Origin: a bacterium
GTDB lineage: Bacteria > Verrucomicrobiota > Verrucomicrobiia > Verrucomicrobiales > Akkermansiaceae
Assembly: GCA_018222765.1 (NCBI GenBank)
Contig: JAAEZT010000001.1
Coordinates: 207,462 to 271,461, forward strand
DNA length: 64,000 nt
Reading direction: 5' to 3'
The position numbers were made by a program, and so were the translations under genes. This document shows, piece after piece, positions 1 through 9,039 of the stretch. Numbering within the stretch: position 1 is the stretch's first letter; the number at the start of each line of letters is the position of its first letter. The notes under the pieces are model-generated. The model did not search any database. It was not told the DNA's origin and saw only the letters and a list, made by a program, of their open reading frames with translations.

Positions 1-85
1 ATTACCGACAGGCAGAGGAGCGAAAATGAGAAAAAGGATTTCATGGTGAGATTAATCAAGTGGAATACGTTCCGCACAGGGCCGA

Positions 86-1519
86 TCATTTCGATGGTTC
101 AGGAGTTGGGCTGCTCTTCTTTGCTTCGCGTTCCTTGATACGATCAGCTTTCTTTTTCTCGCGTGCCGCTTTCTTTTCTTTATTCGACATTTTTTTGACG
201 GGCGCACCGACATCAGGCTTCCAGCGTTTGGCCTGCTTACTTACCGGATCTGCCATCTCGTCGAGCCATGTATTGTATTTGGCGGTGAGTTCGGAAACCA
301 CTTTCGGGTATTTGGCCGCGAGGTCTGTTGTTTCGCCGAGGTCTTTTTCGAGATCGAAGAGTTCAGTACGTTTTTTCTCTGCGACCAACTTCCAATTCCC
401 GGAACGAATGGCCCACTTTCCTTTTTCACCCGCAGAACTCCAATACAATTCGTCGTGGAGTTTGTCGGTCTTACCTTTGAGGGCGGGCAGGATGCTCTTG
501 CCGTCCAAGGCTTTGTCCTTCGGCATCGGAAGCCCGGCCGCGTCAAGGGCGGTGGCAAAGAGATCGATCGACCACATGGGAACGTCACACTTCTTCCCGC
601 CTTTTAGTTGGTCGGGCCACGAGACAACGAAGGGAACATGAACTCCACCCTCGTAGTCCATCTGCTTGAAGCCACGAAGCGGAGCATTGTTGGCGCTCAT
701 GGCCCCCGAACCGCCATTGTCCGTGAGAAAGATGAGCAGGGTATTGTCAAAAAGGTCGTGCCTTTTCAGCGAGTTCACAATCTCGCCCACTCCGAGATCG
801 AGATGCTTGATCATGGCCATCAGAGTATCGCGTTTCTTGTCCCCGGTCACATTCTTGATATCTTCCTCGGGAGCTTCCGGTGGCGAATGCACGGCGTTGT
901 AGGCGACATAGAGAAAGAATGGATTCTCCTTGTGGCGATCGATAAAGTCGACCGCTTCCTCCGTGATTCGAGTGGTGAGGTAGCCCTCTTCGTTGATCGG
1001 TTTAAAGCCGCGGTATATGGGATGATCCATATCCGAGTGGTCAAAGTAGGGATGTGCCCCGCGCCCCATAAAACCATAGAATTCATCGAAGCCCCGATTC
1101 ATTGCGTGATACTCTTTCGTGAGTCCGAGGTGCCACTTGCCCAAGGCGCCGGAGACGTAGCCGCCTGGCTTGAGTCGTTGAGGAATAAACACCTCATCAA
1201 GCGGAACGCCTGATCCTCCCTCGCCGGCGGTATAGATTCCAAAGCGTTGCTGGTAACGACCTGTCATGAGCCCGGCACGAGTCGTCGAACACACGTGCCC
1301 ACTGGTGTAGCCCTCAGTACAGATGATGGACGAATGAGCAAGGGCATCGATATTCGGCGTACTAACTTCCGGTGGAGAATGGGGATTGTAGCTGACGTCG
1401 GCATAGCCCTGGTCGTCGCTGAGAATGATGACGATGTTCGGTTTGTCTTCCGCCAAAACAATGGAAGGTATTCCGCTCAGGCTGAAGACTAGTGTATATA
1501 GGATGTATCGAAGTTTCAT
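86..1519 (-). CDS. Secreted sulfatase with atypical CSTTR active-site motif
   Basis: Type I (formylglycine-dependent) sulfatase, 477 aa, expected to hydrolyse sulfate esters outside the cytoplasm. The N-terminus (residues 1-23) is a signal peptide ending LAE. The metal-binding strand follows as PNIVIILSDDQG, then the modification site C77-S-T-T-R81 followed by AGLMTGRY, and a downstream TDNGG metal site. The family consensus is C-x-[P/A]-x-R. Here the third position is Thr (codon ACG, one base from CCG), so whether formylglycine is formed is uncertain. The C-terminal 40 residues are Lys/Arg/Glu-rich and look like a charged tail. The gene is last of a minus-strand set: ECF sigma, FecR-LamG, sulfatase, with 15 bases separating it from the FecR gene. 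The substrate cannot be told from sequence. Confidence 0.93.
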   Translation of the reverse strand: MKLRYILYTLVFSLSGIPSIVLAEDKPNIVIILSDDQGYADVSYNPHSPPEVSTPNIDALAHSSIICTEGYTSGHVCSTTRAGLMTGRYQQRFGIYTAGEGGSGVPLDEVFIPQRLKPGGYVSGALGKWHLGLTKEYHAMNRGFDEFYGFMGRGAHPYFDHSDMDHPIYRGFKPINEEGYLTTRITEEAVDFIDRHKENPFFLYVAYNAVHSPPEAPEEDIKNVTGDKKRDTLMAMIKHLDLGVGEIVNSLKRHDLFDNTLLIFLTDNGGSGAMSANNAPLRGFKQMDYEGGVHVPFVVSWPDQLKGGKKCDVPMWSIDLFATALDAAGLPMPKDKALDGKSILPALKGKTDKLHDELYWSSAGEKGKWAIRSGNWKLVAEKKRTELFDLEKDLGETTDLAAKYPKVVSELTAKYNTWLDEMADPVSKQAKRWKPDVGAPVKKMSNKEKKAAREKKKADRIKEREAKKSSPTPEPSK

Positions 1520-1534
1520 CGTTACTTTTGGGAT

Positions 1535-3079
1535 TTAGTTGGATGGAGTAATGTTAAAAAGATGCTCGATCTGTTCGCTGGTCAGAGCGGATTCGAAGAA
1601 GGCGAGTTCGTCGATCCGTCCGTGCCAAAAGCCTGATCGTTGATAGCGTCTCCTACCGTCGGATTTCTTGGGTGTTCCCCCGATGCTGAAAGGCTTGTGT
1701 GCTCGTGCTTGAAACCCATCCATTGGCTCTGAGGAAACGAGGACTCCGTCTCGGTATAGCTGCAAACTTTCACTGGCCTTAACAACGGCAACATGCGTCC
1801 AGTCTTCGAGCGGCAAGGGTGACGAGTCTACGATTTGTAAAGATCGCTCTTCGTTCACGAGAGTGAAACCTAAATGCCCATGATCACCAACAAGCCCCAA
1901 ACGAAATGTCTCATCGCCCGAGAGACTCATGTCTGAGACAAGAACGGCATCCCTTGGAAAGGTCTTGGTGCGGATCCAAGCCATGATGGTGAACTCTCTT
2001 GTTGGGAGTTCGAGGCTCGGAGAAATCTGTGCATACCCTCCCCTTCTGGGTCCATCCAACCGAAGAGATGAACCGATACGACCGGGAGCGAATGGCTGGC
2101 GCCGCTTAACTCCTTTCACTACTGAGGCCGTATGTTTCTGGCCTTTGGAAGCATCCTTCAAGGTCTGTCCGTCGTCGATGACCGCCATGCGATAGTATGC
2201 GAGAGGCAGGAGTTCACGAACGCTTCCGCTATAGCTTGGATCCGGCTCATCGAGGCTTCTGAGAAATCTCTGGTCGTCTACCGAGATGCCGAGAGGAATG
2301 AAGGACGAGTGATTGATGCGAGTCGCTTGATTCGTAACCAGACGAACCGGATTGATCAAGGGATCCTGCTCCTTGGGTCGCACTTCCACTTCACCCTTGA
2401 ACACGTGGACTTCACTACTGCGTTCGCCAACGACTTCGATGGCGAATTCCGTGCCGTAATCGACCACTTCCGCATCGGGAGTTTCCACAGTGAAGCCGAT
2501 CCCTTCGGGAGGGACATTAGCAGCCAGACGCCCTTCGTTCAAAATCATGAACTCAGGGCTATGAATTTCGAAAGAAGCCGGTGCTTCGATGACCACTTCG
2601 ACTCCTGATTCAAACGTAATTTGAACAAGACCTTCATCGAGTTGATAACTGCCGGTTCGCACGGCACTGCCATTGACAAAGTCAGACGATGCGCCGAAGA
2701 GCTCCAGACTGGCGGCCACACTCCGGGTCAGAGAAGCGACCGGTTCGCCTGGTTTCATCTTTGATGAAGTCCCCCATGGTGACCACAGAACTAATCCGGC
2801 CAGCACCAAGGCTGCGGCCATGGCCAATGGTTTCCATATGCGGAAGGAACTTGAAAGAAGTTCGGGCGTGCTCGAAAGATCCGGCAACTGGTGTTCCCCC
2901 AATACGCCGTGCTCCCACGCAAGCATGGTGTGCATCTGGCAGTATTCGAGATACTGTTGTTTTGCCTCGGGAGACTGCTTCATTAGCTCCACCAAACGGT
3001 GGCTTTGTTCCGACGAAAAATCGCCCTCCGTCAGTTCCATCAGGAGAGACTCCAGTTCGTTCTCCTCTTGTTTCGTCAT
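1535..3079 (-). CDS. FecR-type transmembrane protein with C-terminal LamG domain
   Basis: Membrane protein of 514 aa from the ATG at 3079. That start overlaps the sigma-factor stop as ATGA; the frame is open 11 codons further upstream but that extension lies inside the sigma gene. Order: N-terminal cytoplasmic anti-sigma-like helix bundle (about 1-75, with an EYCQMHTMLAWE motif), one membrane helix (about 85-100, AMAAALVLAGLVLWS), a FecR domain (about 145-245, including EAPASFEIHSPEF and DYGTEFAIEV), then a LamG/concanavalin-like domain (about 320-510, including EFTIMAWIRTKTF and WHGRIDELAFFESAL). Families with this layout in Planctomycetes and Verrucomicrobia sit beside ECF sigma factors and sulfatases. 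Its likely role is to couple extracytoplasmic glycan sensing to the sigma factor; the coupling is inferred from gene order. Confidence 0.9.
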   Translation of the reverse strand: MTKQEENELESLLMELTEGDFSSEQSHRLVELMKQSPEAKQQYLEYCQMHTMLAWEHGVLGEHQLPDLSSTPELLSSSFRIWKPLAMAAALVLAGLVLWSPWGTSSKMKPGEPVASLTRSVAASLELFGASSDFVNGSAVRTGSYQLDEGLVQITFESGVEVVIEAPASFEIHSPEFMILNEGRLAANVPPEGIGFTVETPDAEVVDYGTEFAIEVVGERSSEVHVFKGEVEVRPKEQDPLINPVRLVTNQATRINHSSFIPLGISVDDQRFLRSLDEPDPSYSGSVRELLPLAYYRMAVIDDGQTLKDASKGQKHTASVVKGVKRRQPFAPGRIGSSLRLDGPRRGGYAQISPSLELPTREFTIMAWIRTKTFPRDAVLVSDMSLSGDETFRLGLVGDHGHLGFTLVNEERSLQIVDSSPLPLEDWTHVAVVKASESLQLYRDGVLVSSEPMDGFQARAHKPFSIGGTPKKSDGRRRYQRSGFWHGRIDELAFFESALTSEQIEHLFNITPSN

Positions 3080-3606
3080 ACCGTTTCCTCCGAGGGTTGA
3101 CGTTTGACGCATTCGATCAGAGCTGCGCGGGCTCTGAAAAGAGCCTGCTTGATTGAATTCTCTGACTGACCGCTCTGAGAGGCGATGGATTTTAGCGTGG
3201 CCCCTTCGGTATATCGCCGGCGGATGAGCACCTGATAGCGTTCATTGAGTTTTTCAATGCAGTCGCTCAAAAGCCGTTGTTTTTCCTCCTGCGACTCGCA
3301 GTGCTGCTCCGCGTCTTCAGCAACGCCATGCAGGAAGGAATCGTCGAAGACAAGGCGATCGCGGGTAAGTTTCTGGCGATGTGCCATAACCTGAAAGTAG
3401 GCGACTTTGAGCATCCAGGCCCCGAAATTGGTGCCGGGTTCGAAGTCATGCGCCTTACGCCAGAGAACAGTATTGGTCTCCTGCATGACGTCTTCCGCCT
3501 GATTGCGGTCGCCAAGAAGAGACAGCACATACGCGTAGAGCCGGCTCTGATGACTGGTCAGAAGCTGAACGAATTCTAGAGATGGTTCTGGTCGTTTTCC
3601 GGGCAT
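3076..3606 (-). CDS. ECF sigma-70 family RNA polymerase sigma factor
   Basis: Alternative sigma factor, 176 aa. Region 2 spans about residues 15-85 (LYAYVLSLLGDRNQAEDVMQ, then TNFGAWMLKVAYFQVM). Region 4 with its helix-turn-helix spans about 115-165 (LNERYQVLIRRRYTEG, then SIASQSGQSENSIKQAL). There is no region 1 or 3, as usual for ECF factors. It is the first gene of the minus-strand operon, and its stop overlaps the FecR start (ATGA), implying translational coupling. The short form and SENSIKQAL ending fit the Verrucomicrobia/Planctomycetes ECF groups that pair with FecR proteins. The 218-bp gap upstream is shared with the divergent sulfatase operon at 3825 and must hold both promoters. Likely targets are this operon and neighbouring sulfatases, which is an inference. 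Confidence 0.93.
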   Translation of the reverse strand: MPGKRPEPSLEFVQLLTSHQSRLYAYVLSLLGDRNQAEDVMQETNTVLWRKAHDFEPGTNFGAWMLKVAYFQVMAHRQKLTRDRLVFDDSFLHGVAEDAEQHCESQEEKQRLLSDCIEKLNERYQVLIRRRYTEGATLKSIASQSGQSENSIKQALFRARAALIECVKRQPSEETV

Positions 3607-3824
3607 GTATTTTCGTGATTGATACCGGCTGTTCAGGAAGGATATAGCACGGGACCACGGCTAGGTTACGGTCGAGAGCAAAATAGACGGGAAATTGTAA
3701 GCAGTCGAATACGACCTCATGCAAACAAAGGAGTTTTAATCACAATTAAAAAGCTCTATTTGTCGTTCCTAAGAAGCTTGAACATCACTTTCCAGCACCC
3801 CGCTCAAATCGTCAGTAAATAACC

Positions 3825-5336
3825 ATGACCAACCGCCGTCTCCTCTTCCTTTTAGGATTCAGTATTTCGAGTTTAAAGCTCTCTGCCCTCGACAGGCCCA
3901 ATATCCTCTTCTGCATTTCCGACGATCAAAGCTACGCTCACACCGGAGCAAATGGCGATCCCGTCGTAAAAACCCCCGCCTTCGACCGTATCGCTAAGGA
4001 GGGCCTCCGCTTCACCCATGCCTTCTGCGACGCCCCCACTTGTGGGCCCTCCCGCTCCGCCATTCTCACCGGTCAAGCGATCTGGCGACTCGAAGAGGCT
4101 GGCAATATCCACAGCACTCTCCCGGCCAAATTCGAAACCTATCCCGACCTTCTCCAAAAATCCGGCTACTCCATCGGCTACACCGGAAAGGGATGGAGCC
4201 CCGGCCGCCTCGAACCCGGGGGGCGCACGGAAAACCCCGCCGGACCACCCTTCCAAAAGAAGCGCCTCCAGCCGCCCTTCAAGCAAATACGTCACACCGA
4301 CTACGCAGGCAACTTCTCTGACTTCCTTGCGCAGTCTCCAAAAGACAAACCGTTTTGCTTCTGGCTCGGCACCTCGGAACCCCACCGCGGCTTCGAATCC
4401 GGCGCCGGAAAACGAACCGGCAAAGATCCCTCCAAAGTCATCGTCCCGCCTATTTTCCCCGACAACGAAATCGTCCGCAACGACCTCCTCGATTACTTTG
4501 TCGAAATCGAACACTTCGATTTCCAAGTGGGACGCGCCATCGCACTGTTGGAAAAATCCGGACAACTCAACAACACCATTATCGTCGTCACCAGCGACCA
4601 CGGCATGCCTTTTCCCCGTGCCAAAGCCACCCTATACGACGACGGCTCCCGCATTCCGCTCGCCATCCGCTGGCCCGGAGGAATCACCAAGCCGGGCCGC
4701 ACCAGCGACGCCTTACTCAATCTCAGCGACCTCGCCCCCACTTTTCTCGAAGCAGCCGGTCTCAAACCACCAAGCATGATGACCGCACAAAGTCTTTTCC
4801 CTCTCTTCAAAAACCAAGCGTCGAAAAATCACAACGCCGCCTTCATTGCGATGGAACGCCACGATGGCTGCCGCAAGGGGGGCAAAGGCTATCCGTGCCG
4901 CGCGATCCGGACTTCCGACCACCTCTACATCCACAACTTCGAACCCACCCGCTGGCCCTCCGGCTCTCCCGACCCATCGGTCTGCGCCCGTGCCATTCCC
5001 TATGGCGAGATCGATAGCTCCCCCACTAAAACCTTCATGATGAAACACCGTAATGAGCACGGTATCGCCCGCTTGGCAGAACTCGCCTTTGGGATGCGTC
5101 CCGCCGAAGAACTCTACGATCTCAAAACAGATCCCCATCAATTGAACAACCTCGCCGGATCAGTTCACCTCGAGAGGACCCAAACCACCTTGCGAAAACA
5201 ACTCTTCGATCACCTTAAGACAAGCAAAGACCCGCGCGTTACTGGCCGCCCCGTCAACTGGGATCACTACCCCTACTACGGCGTCATTCACACCAAAGGA
5301 TGGTCCGTCGACCCAGCCCCAAAATCAAAAAAATGA
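3825..5336 (+). CDS. Secreted sulfatase (CGPSR motif)
   Basis: Type I sulfatase of 503 aa, resembling the heparan N-sulfatase-like branch. Signal peptide about residues 1-21 (MTNRRLLFLLGFSISSLKLS). The metal site is RPNILFCISDDQS and the canonical formylglycine site is C73-G-P-S-R77. A second metal/catalytic segment reads TSDHGMPFPRAK, where Lys follows the DHG element. The C-terminal part (ELYDLKTDPHQLNNLA) is typical of the family. It heads a four-gene plus-strand operon whose next gene starts inside its stop (ATGA at 5333). Part of its signal peptide, LGFSISSLKLSA, closely resembles that of the sulfatase at 9040 although the mature proteins differ. The substrate is unknown; a sulfated polysaccharide is likely. 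Confidence 0.93.
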   Translation: MTNRRLLFLLGFSISSLKLSALDRPNILFCISDDQSYAHTGANGDPVVKTPAFDRIAKEGLRFTHAFCDAPTCGPSRSAILTGQAIWRLEEAGNIHSTLPAKFETYPDLLQKSGYSIGYTGKGWSPGRLEPGGRTENPAGPPFQKKRLQPPFKQIRHTDYAGNFSDFLAQSPKDKPFCFWLGTSEPHRGFESGAGKRTGKDPSKVIVPPIFPDNEIVRNDLLDYFVEIEHFDFQVGRAIALLEKSGQLNNTIIVVTSDHGMPFPRAKATLYDDGSRIPLAIRWPGGITKPGRTSDALLNLSDLAPTFLEAAGLKPPSMMTAQSLFPLFKNQASKNHNAAFIAMERHDGCRKGGKGYPCRAIRTSDHLYIHNFEPTRWPSGSPDPSVCARAIPYGEIDSSPTKTFMMKHRNEHGIARLAELAFGMRPAEELYDLKTDPHQLNNLAGSVHLERTQTTLRKQLFDHLKTSKDPRVTGRPVNWDHYPYYGVIHTKGWSVDPAPKSKK

Positions 5337-6577
5337 ATCCCAAACTTCCTCGCCGCAACGTCCTCCGTGGACTCGGAGTCTCTCTCGCCCTTCCAAGTTT
5401 CCATAGCCTTCAAACAGGCTTCGCCGCTCCCAAAGAATCCACTCTTCCCCGCCGCCTCCTATGTCTCGGCAACCACCTCGGCTTCCATCCACCCGCCTTC
5501 TTCCCAAAAGAAACCGGCTCCGACTATACCAGTAGCCCCACTCTCAAGAACATCGAGAACCACCGAAAAAACTTCACCGTTTTCTCGCACCTCGATCACG
5601 CAGTCGGCGGCGGCCACAATGGCGTCGAAGCATTCCTTACCGGAATCCGCAAAGAGGAATCTTCCGGCTTCCCGGAAAAAAACATCTCACTTGATCAAGT
5701 AGCCGCTGAACACATCAGGAGCACCACCCGCTTCCCCTCCATCAATGCCGGGCTCGGCACAGGAACCGACATGTGCTGGACCCGCACCGGCGTCCGCATT
5801 CCCCCCGTCAACAATCCCGCCCGCCTCTTCGAGGCCCTCTTCGTCCAAAGCGACGCCTCTACTCGCAAACAAGAACGCCAACGACTCAGCGAACAAGCCA
5901 GCGTCCTCGACGCCCTACGCGAATCCGCAAAATCTCTCCACCGTGATCTCAATCCCACCGATCGTGACAAACTCGACCAATACCTTACCTCGGTCCGCGA
6001 CGTCGAGCGTCGCCTTCAGATGTCGGAGGCTTGGCTCGACAAACCAAAACCCAAGCCTGCAATCAAACCCATCACCGATGAAGAGCGACCTCACATCGAA
6101 GAAATTCCTCTCTTCTTCGACCTCCTCACCCTTGCCCTGCAAACGGATTCAACCCGCGTTGCCACTTTCGAAATCCCCATGGGTTTCACTGTCTCCGATC
6201 TCAACAAAGTCGAATTGGGCTACCACGGCATCTCCCACCACAGCAAAGGCGAAGGAAAACTTGCGCAACTCAAAATCGTCGAAGATTACATCTTCACCCA
6301 AGTCAATCGGCTCTTAAGCGGCCTCGAGGAAGCCCAACTCCTCGACCACACCCTCGTCATCATGGGCAGCGGCATGAGCGATGCCTCGACCCACAGCAAC
6401 AAGGACCTCCCAGTCCTCCTCGCCGGCGGCGGGCTCAAACATCGAGGACACCTCTCATCCCCCGCCGACCATCATCGCGTCCCCCTCTGCAATCTCTGGC
6501 TCTCGGCCCTCCAATGGTTCGGCCTTGAACGCGAACACTTTGGAAAAAGCACCAGCACCTTCTCCAGGCTCTTCTAA
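5333..6577 (+). CDS. DUF1552 family secreted protein (Tat signal)
   Basis: Protein of 414 aa from the ATG at 5333, which overlaps the preceding stop as ATGA; the frame is open further upstream but that extension would lie inside the sulfatase. The N-terminus carries a twin-arginine-like signal, RRNVLRGLGVSLALPSF, suggesting folded export. The body has the DUF1552 features FSHLDHAVGGGHNGVEAFLTG, GTDMCWTR and YHGISHHS, and LLAGGGLKHRGHL near the C-terminus. The biochemical role of DUF1552 is not established. In Planctomycetes and Verrucomicrobia it is nearly always paired with a DUF1592/1588/1587-type cytochrome protein, as here with the next gene (TAATG overlap). The enzyme pair probably works in the periplasm on the same substrate as the flanking sulfatases. 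Confidence 0.9.
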   Translation: MNPKLPRRNVLRGLGVSLALPSFHSLQTGFAAPKESTLPRRLLCLGNHLGFHPPAFFPKETGSDYTSSPTLKNIENHRKNFTVFSHLDHAVGGGHNGVEAFLTGIRKEESSGFPEKNISLDQVAAEHIRSTTRFPSINAGLGTGTDMCWTRTGVRIPPVNNPARLFEALFVQSDASTRKQERQRLSEQASVLDALRESAKSLHRDLNPTDRDKLDQYLTSVRDVERRLQMSEAWLDKPKPKPAIKPITDEERPHIEEIPLFFDLLTLALQTDSTRVATFEIPMGFTVSDLNKVELGYHGISHHSKGEGKLAQLKIVEDYIFTQVNRLLSGLEEAQLLDHTLVIMGSGMSDASTHSNKDLPVLLAGGGLKHRGHLSSPADHHRVPLCNLWLSALQWFGLEREHFGKSTSTFSRLF

Positions 6578-9033
6578 TGCTCCGCCACTACATCATCGCA
6601 CTGTTCGGCTTTACTCCCTCCAGCCAGGCTGCCCTTCCGCAGACCTTCCTCGCCAAGCATTGCTATCAGTGCCACGGACCCGAAAAACAAAAAGCCGACC
6701 GCCGCTTCGACAATCTCTCCCCGAATATCGAAAACTTCCAGCAACAGGAACGCTGGCAGGAAATCGTCGACCAACTCAACCTCGGCGAAATGCCACCCGA
6801 GGACGAACCCCAGCCTACCCAGGCCGAACGGCTCGCCGCCATCAACTCCCTCACCGACGGGATCACCACAGCCCGCGAAAAACTCAAAGGAGCCGGCCAG
6901 CACACGACCCTCCGACGCCTCAACAAGGTGGAATACCGCCAAACCATCGGCGACCTTCTCGGCCTCAACGTCGAAGCCTGGGATCCCTCGGAAGACCTCC
7001 CCGCCGATGTCACCCACCATGGATTCGACAACAATGGAGCCCAACTCGTCACCTCAGGTCTTCTGTTGGAAAAATACCTTCCCGCCGCCGAAGCGGCAAT
7101 CCAACGCGCCACCTACTTCGAAGAAAAACCCGAGTCAAAACACTACACCCAATCCTCCCCCTTCTACTTCCAGGGTAAAGAATCTAAAAATCTTCCAAAA
7201 CTCTTCCTAACTGGGCGCTTTCGCTTCGTCCCCGAAACTCCCTATACCGACCTCTACGGAAGACACTACCGGGGTGGCCACCTCGGCTTCCTCCCCCTCT
7301 ATCGACAGGGCGGAGTTCCCCACAGCGGTCAATACACCATCCGCGTCCGCGCCGCCGCCATCGACCGCACCCACGACTATCGGGAAGGCATCCTTACCTC
7401 CCGCAACGGTGACCCCCTCGTCCTCGAACTAGCTTCCGTCGACCGTCGGGGGAGCGTCACTTCCGCCGGCAGCGTCCGAAAAATGGTCTCCCTCAACACT
7501 TACGAACTTACCGAACCCAAACCAAAATGGATCGAATGGACCGGCTATCTCGAAAAAGGTTACGAACCTGAAGTCCGCTTCCGCAACGGCACTCTCTCCG
7601 CCAAAAACCTCGTCTTCAAACTCGGCCGGCTCGCCCAGGACCGCCCTGAAATTAAGCCCTTTCTTCATCTCAAGCCGGGTAACGAACGCGGCCACGGTAT
7701 GCTCCGCGCCTACCAAGGCCCCAAACTCCGTGTCTGGGAGATCCAAGTCGAAGGCCCTCATCTCCCGAGCTGGCCCCCGCCCGGACATCAACTCCTCTAC
7801 GGCAAACTCAAACCTGCCGACTTAGATCAAGAAATCATTCACGAACGGCTTAGACTCTTCGCCCAACACGCCTTCCGCCGAGGACCGAGCAAAGGCGAAC
7901 TCCAACCGATCCTCTCTCTCGTCTCCGCCAAACTGGAAGCCGGAGTGGCCCCCTTAAAAGCCCTCCAACTCGGCTTCCAAACCATCCTTTGCTCACCCGG
8001 ATTTCTCTACCTGAAAGAAGACCAAGGCGACCTCAACCCTCACGCCCTGGCCTCGCGTCTCTCCTACTTTCTCTGGTCCACTCTGCCCGACGAAAATCTT
8101 CTCCAGCTCGCCGAAAACAACACTCTCAACGACCCCAAAGTTCTCAAAGAGCAAGTCAATCGAATGCTTAACAATCAGAAAAGCGAACGCTTCACCAGCA
8201 ACTTCCTCCGCATCTGGCTCGAACTCGACAACATCGGTGAAATGCCTCCCTCCACTGATTTCCGAAACTACTACCGTGACAATCTCGAAAGCGCCATGCG
8301 CAAGGAAACCGAGCATTTCTTTTCCCATCTCCTTCAGCAAAACCTCCCCCTCCGCGAATTCCTGGCAGCCGACTACAGCTTCCTCAACCGTGAACTTGCC
8401 AAACACTACGGCATCTCCGGAGTTGAGGGCACCGAATTCCGCAAAGTCGATCTCCCAAAAGCCACACGCGGCGGCATCCTCGGCCACGGCAGCTTCCTCA
8501 CCGCCTCCGCCAATGGCGTCGACACCTCACCCGTCGTGCGGGGGATTTATGTCATGAACAAACTCCTTGATTACACCCCGCCACCACCGCCCGACGACGT
8601 CCCTGAAATCGAACCCGACGTCCGCGGCGCCACCACCCTCCGTCAACAACTCGTCAAGCACCGCGCCGACGCCACCTGCGCCCAGTGCCACAACAAGATC
8701 GACCCCGCTGGATTCGCCCTCGAAAACTACGATGCCATCGGCACCTGGCGCGATCGCTACTCCGACAAACTCGCTGTCGACTCCTCTGGAAAACTCCACA
8801 GCGGCGAAACCTTCAGCACCAACCCTGAGTTTCGCCAACTCATCGCCTCCCGGGAAAAAACCTTCACCCGCTGCCTTACCAAAAAACTCCTCACCTACGC
8901 CATCGGCCGCGAACTCAACAGCAACGACCGCCCCACCATCGACCGCATTTGCCAGGAAATGGCTGGCCCCGAAAAAGGACTACGCGATCTCATTCAAGCC
9001 GTCGTCACCAGCACCACCTTCCGCCAAAACTAG
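6577..9033 (+). CDS. DUF1587/1592/1588/1585 multidomain protein with two haem-binding CxxCH motifs
   Basis: Large secreted protein, 818 aa, of the planctomycete-type cytochrome family. Signal peptide about 1-18. A first haem site is C29-Y-Q-C32-H33 followed by GPEKQKADRR, and GEMPPEDEPQP is the likely Met-ligand region. The DUF1587 segment begins TLRRLNKVEYRQTIGDLLGL. A beta-rich insert follows (about 190-410), then the DUF1592 segment (ASRLSYFLWSTLPDENLL), DUF1588 (FRKVDLPKATRGGILGHGS) and DUF1585 near the end. A second haem site is C701-A-Q-C704-H705 with NKIDPAGFALENYDAIG. The start overlaps the DUF1552 stop as TAATG. The role is probably electron transfer linked to periplasmic oxidation by the DUF1552 partner, but this is unproven for the family. 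Confidence 0.92.
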   Translation: MLRHYIIALFGFTPSSQAALPQTFLAKHCYQCHGPEKQKADRRFDNLSPNIENFQQQERWQEIVDQLNLGEMPPEDEPQPTQAERLAAINSLTDGITTAREKLKGAGQHTTLRRLNKVEYRQTIGDLLGLNVEAWDPSEDLPADVTHHGFDNNGAQLVTSGLLLEKYLPAAEAAIQRATYFEEKPESKHYTQSSPFYFQGKESKNLPKLFLTGRFRFVPETPYTDLYGRHYRGGHLGFLPLYRQGGVPHSGQYTIRVRAAAIDRTHDYREGILTSRNGDPLVLELASVDRRGSVTSAGSVRKMVSLNTYELTEPKPKWIEWTGYLEKGYEPEVRFRNGTLSAKNLVFKLGRLAQDRPEIKPFLHLKPGNERGHGMLRAYQGPKLRVWEIQVEGPHLPSWPPPGHQLLYGKLKPADLDQEIIHERLRLFAQHAFRRGPSKGELQPILSLVSAKLEAGVAPLKALQLGFQTILCSPGFLYLKEDQGDLNPHALASRLSYFLWSTLPDENLLQLAENNTLNDPKVLKEQVNRMLNNQKSERFTSNFLRIWLELDNIGEMPPSTDFRNYYRDNLESAMRKETEHFFSHLLQQNLPLREFLAADYSFLNRELAKHYGISGVEGTEFRKVDLPKATRGGILGHGSFLTASANGVDTSPVVRGIYVMNKLLDYTPPPPPDDVPEIEPDVRGATTLRQQLVKHRADATCAQCHNKIDPAGFALENYDAIGTWRDRYSDKLAVDSSGKLHSGETFSTNPEFRQLIASREKTFTRCLTKKLLTYAIGRELNSNDRPTIDRICQEMAGPEKGLRDLIQAVVTSTTFRQN

Positions 9034-9039
9034 CTCTCC

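Noticed and set aside
60-1213. Long plus-strand frames opposite the first sulfatase
   Set aside because: They lie fully antisense to a gene with clear catalytic motifs and have no family features, so they are shadow frames.
3873-4601. 242-codon minus-strand frame inside the sulfatase at 3825
   Set aside because: Antisense shadow produced by the C-rich composition; the plus-strand sulfatase motifs cover the whole stretch.
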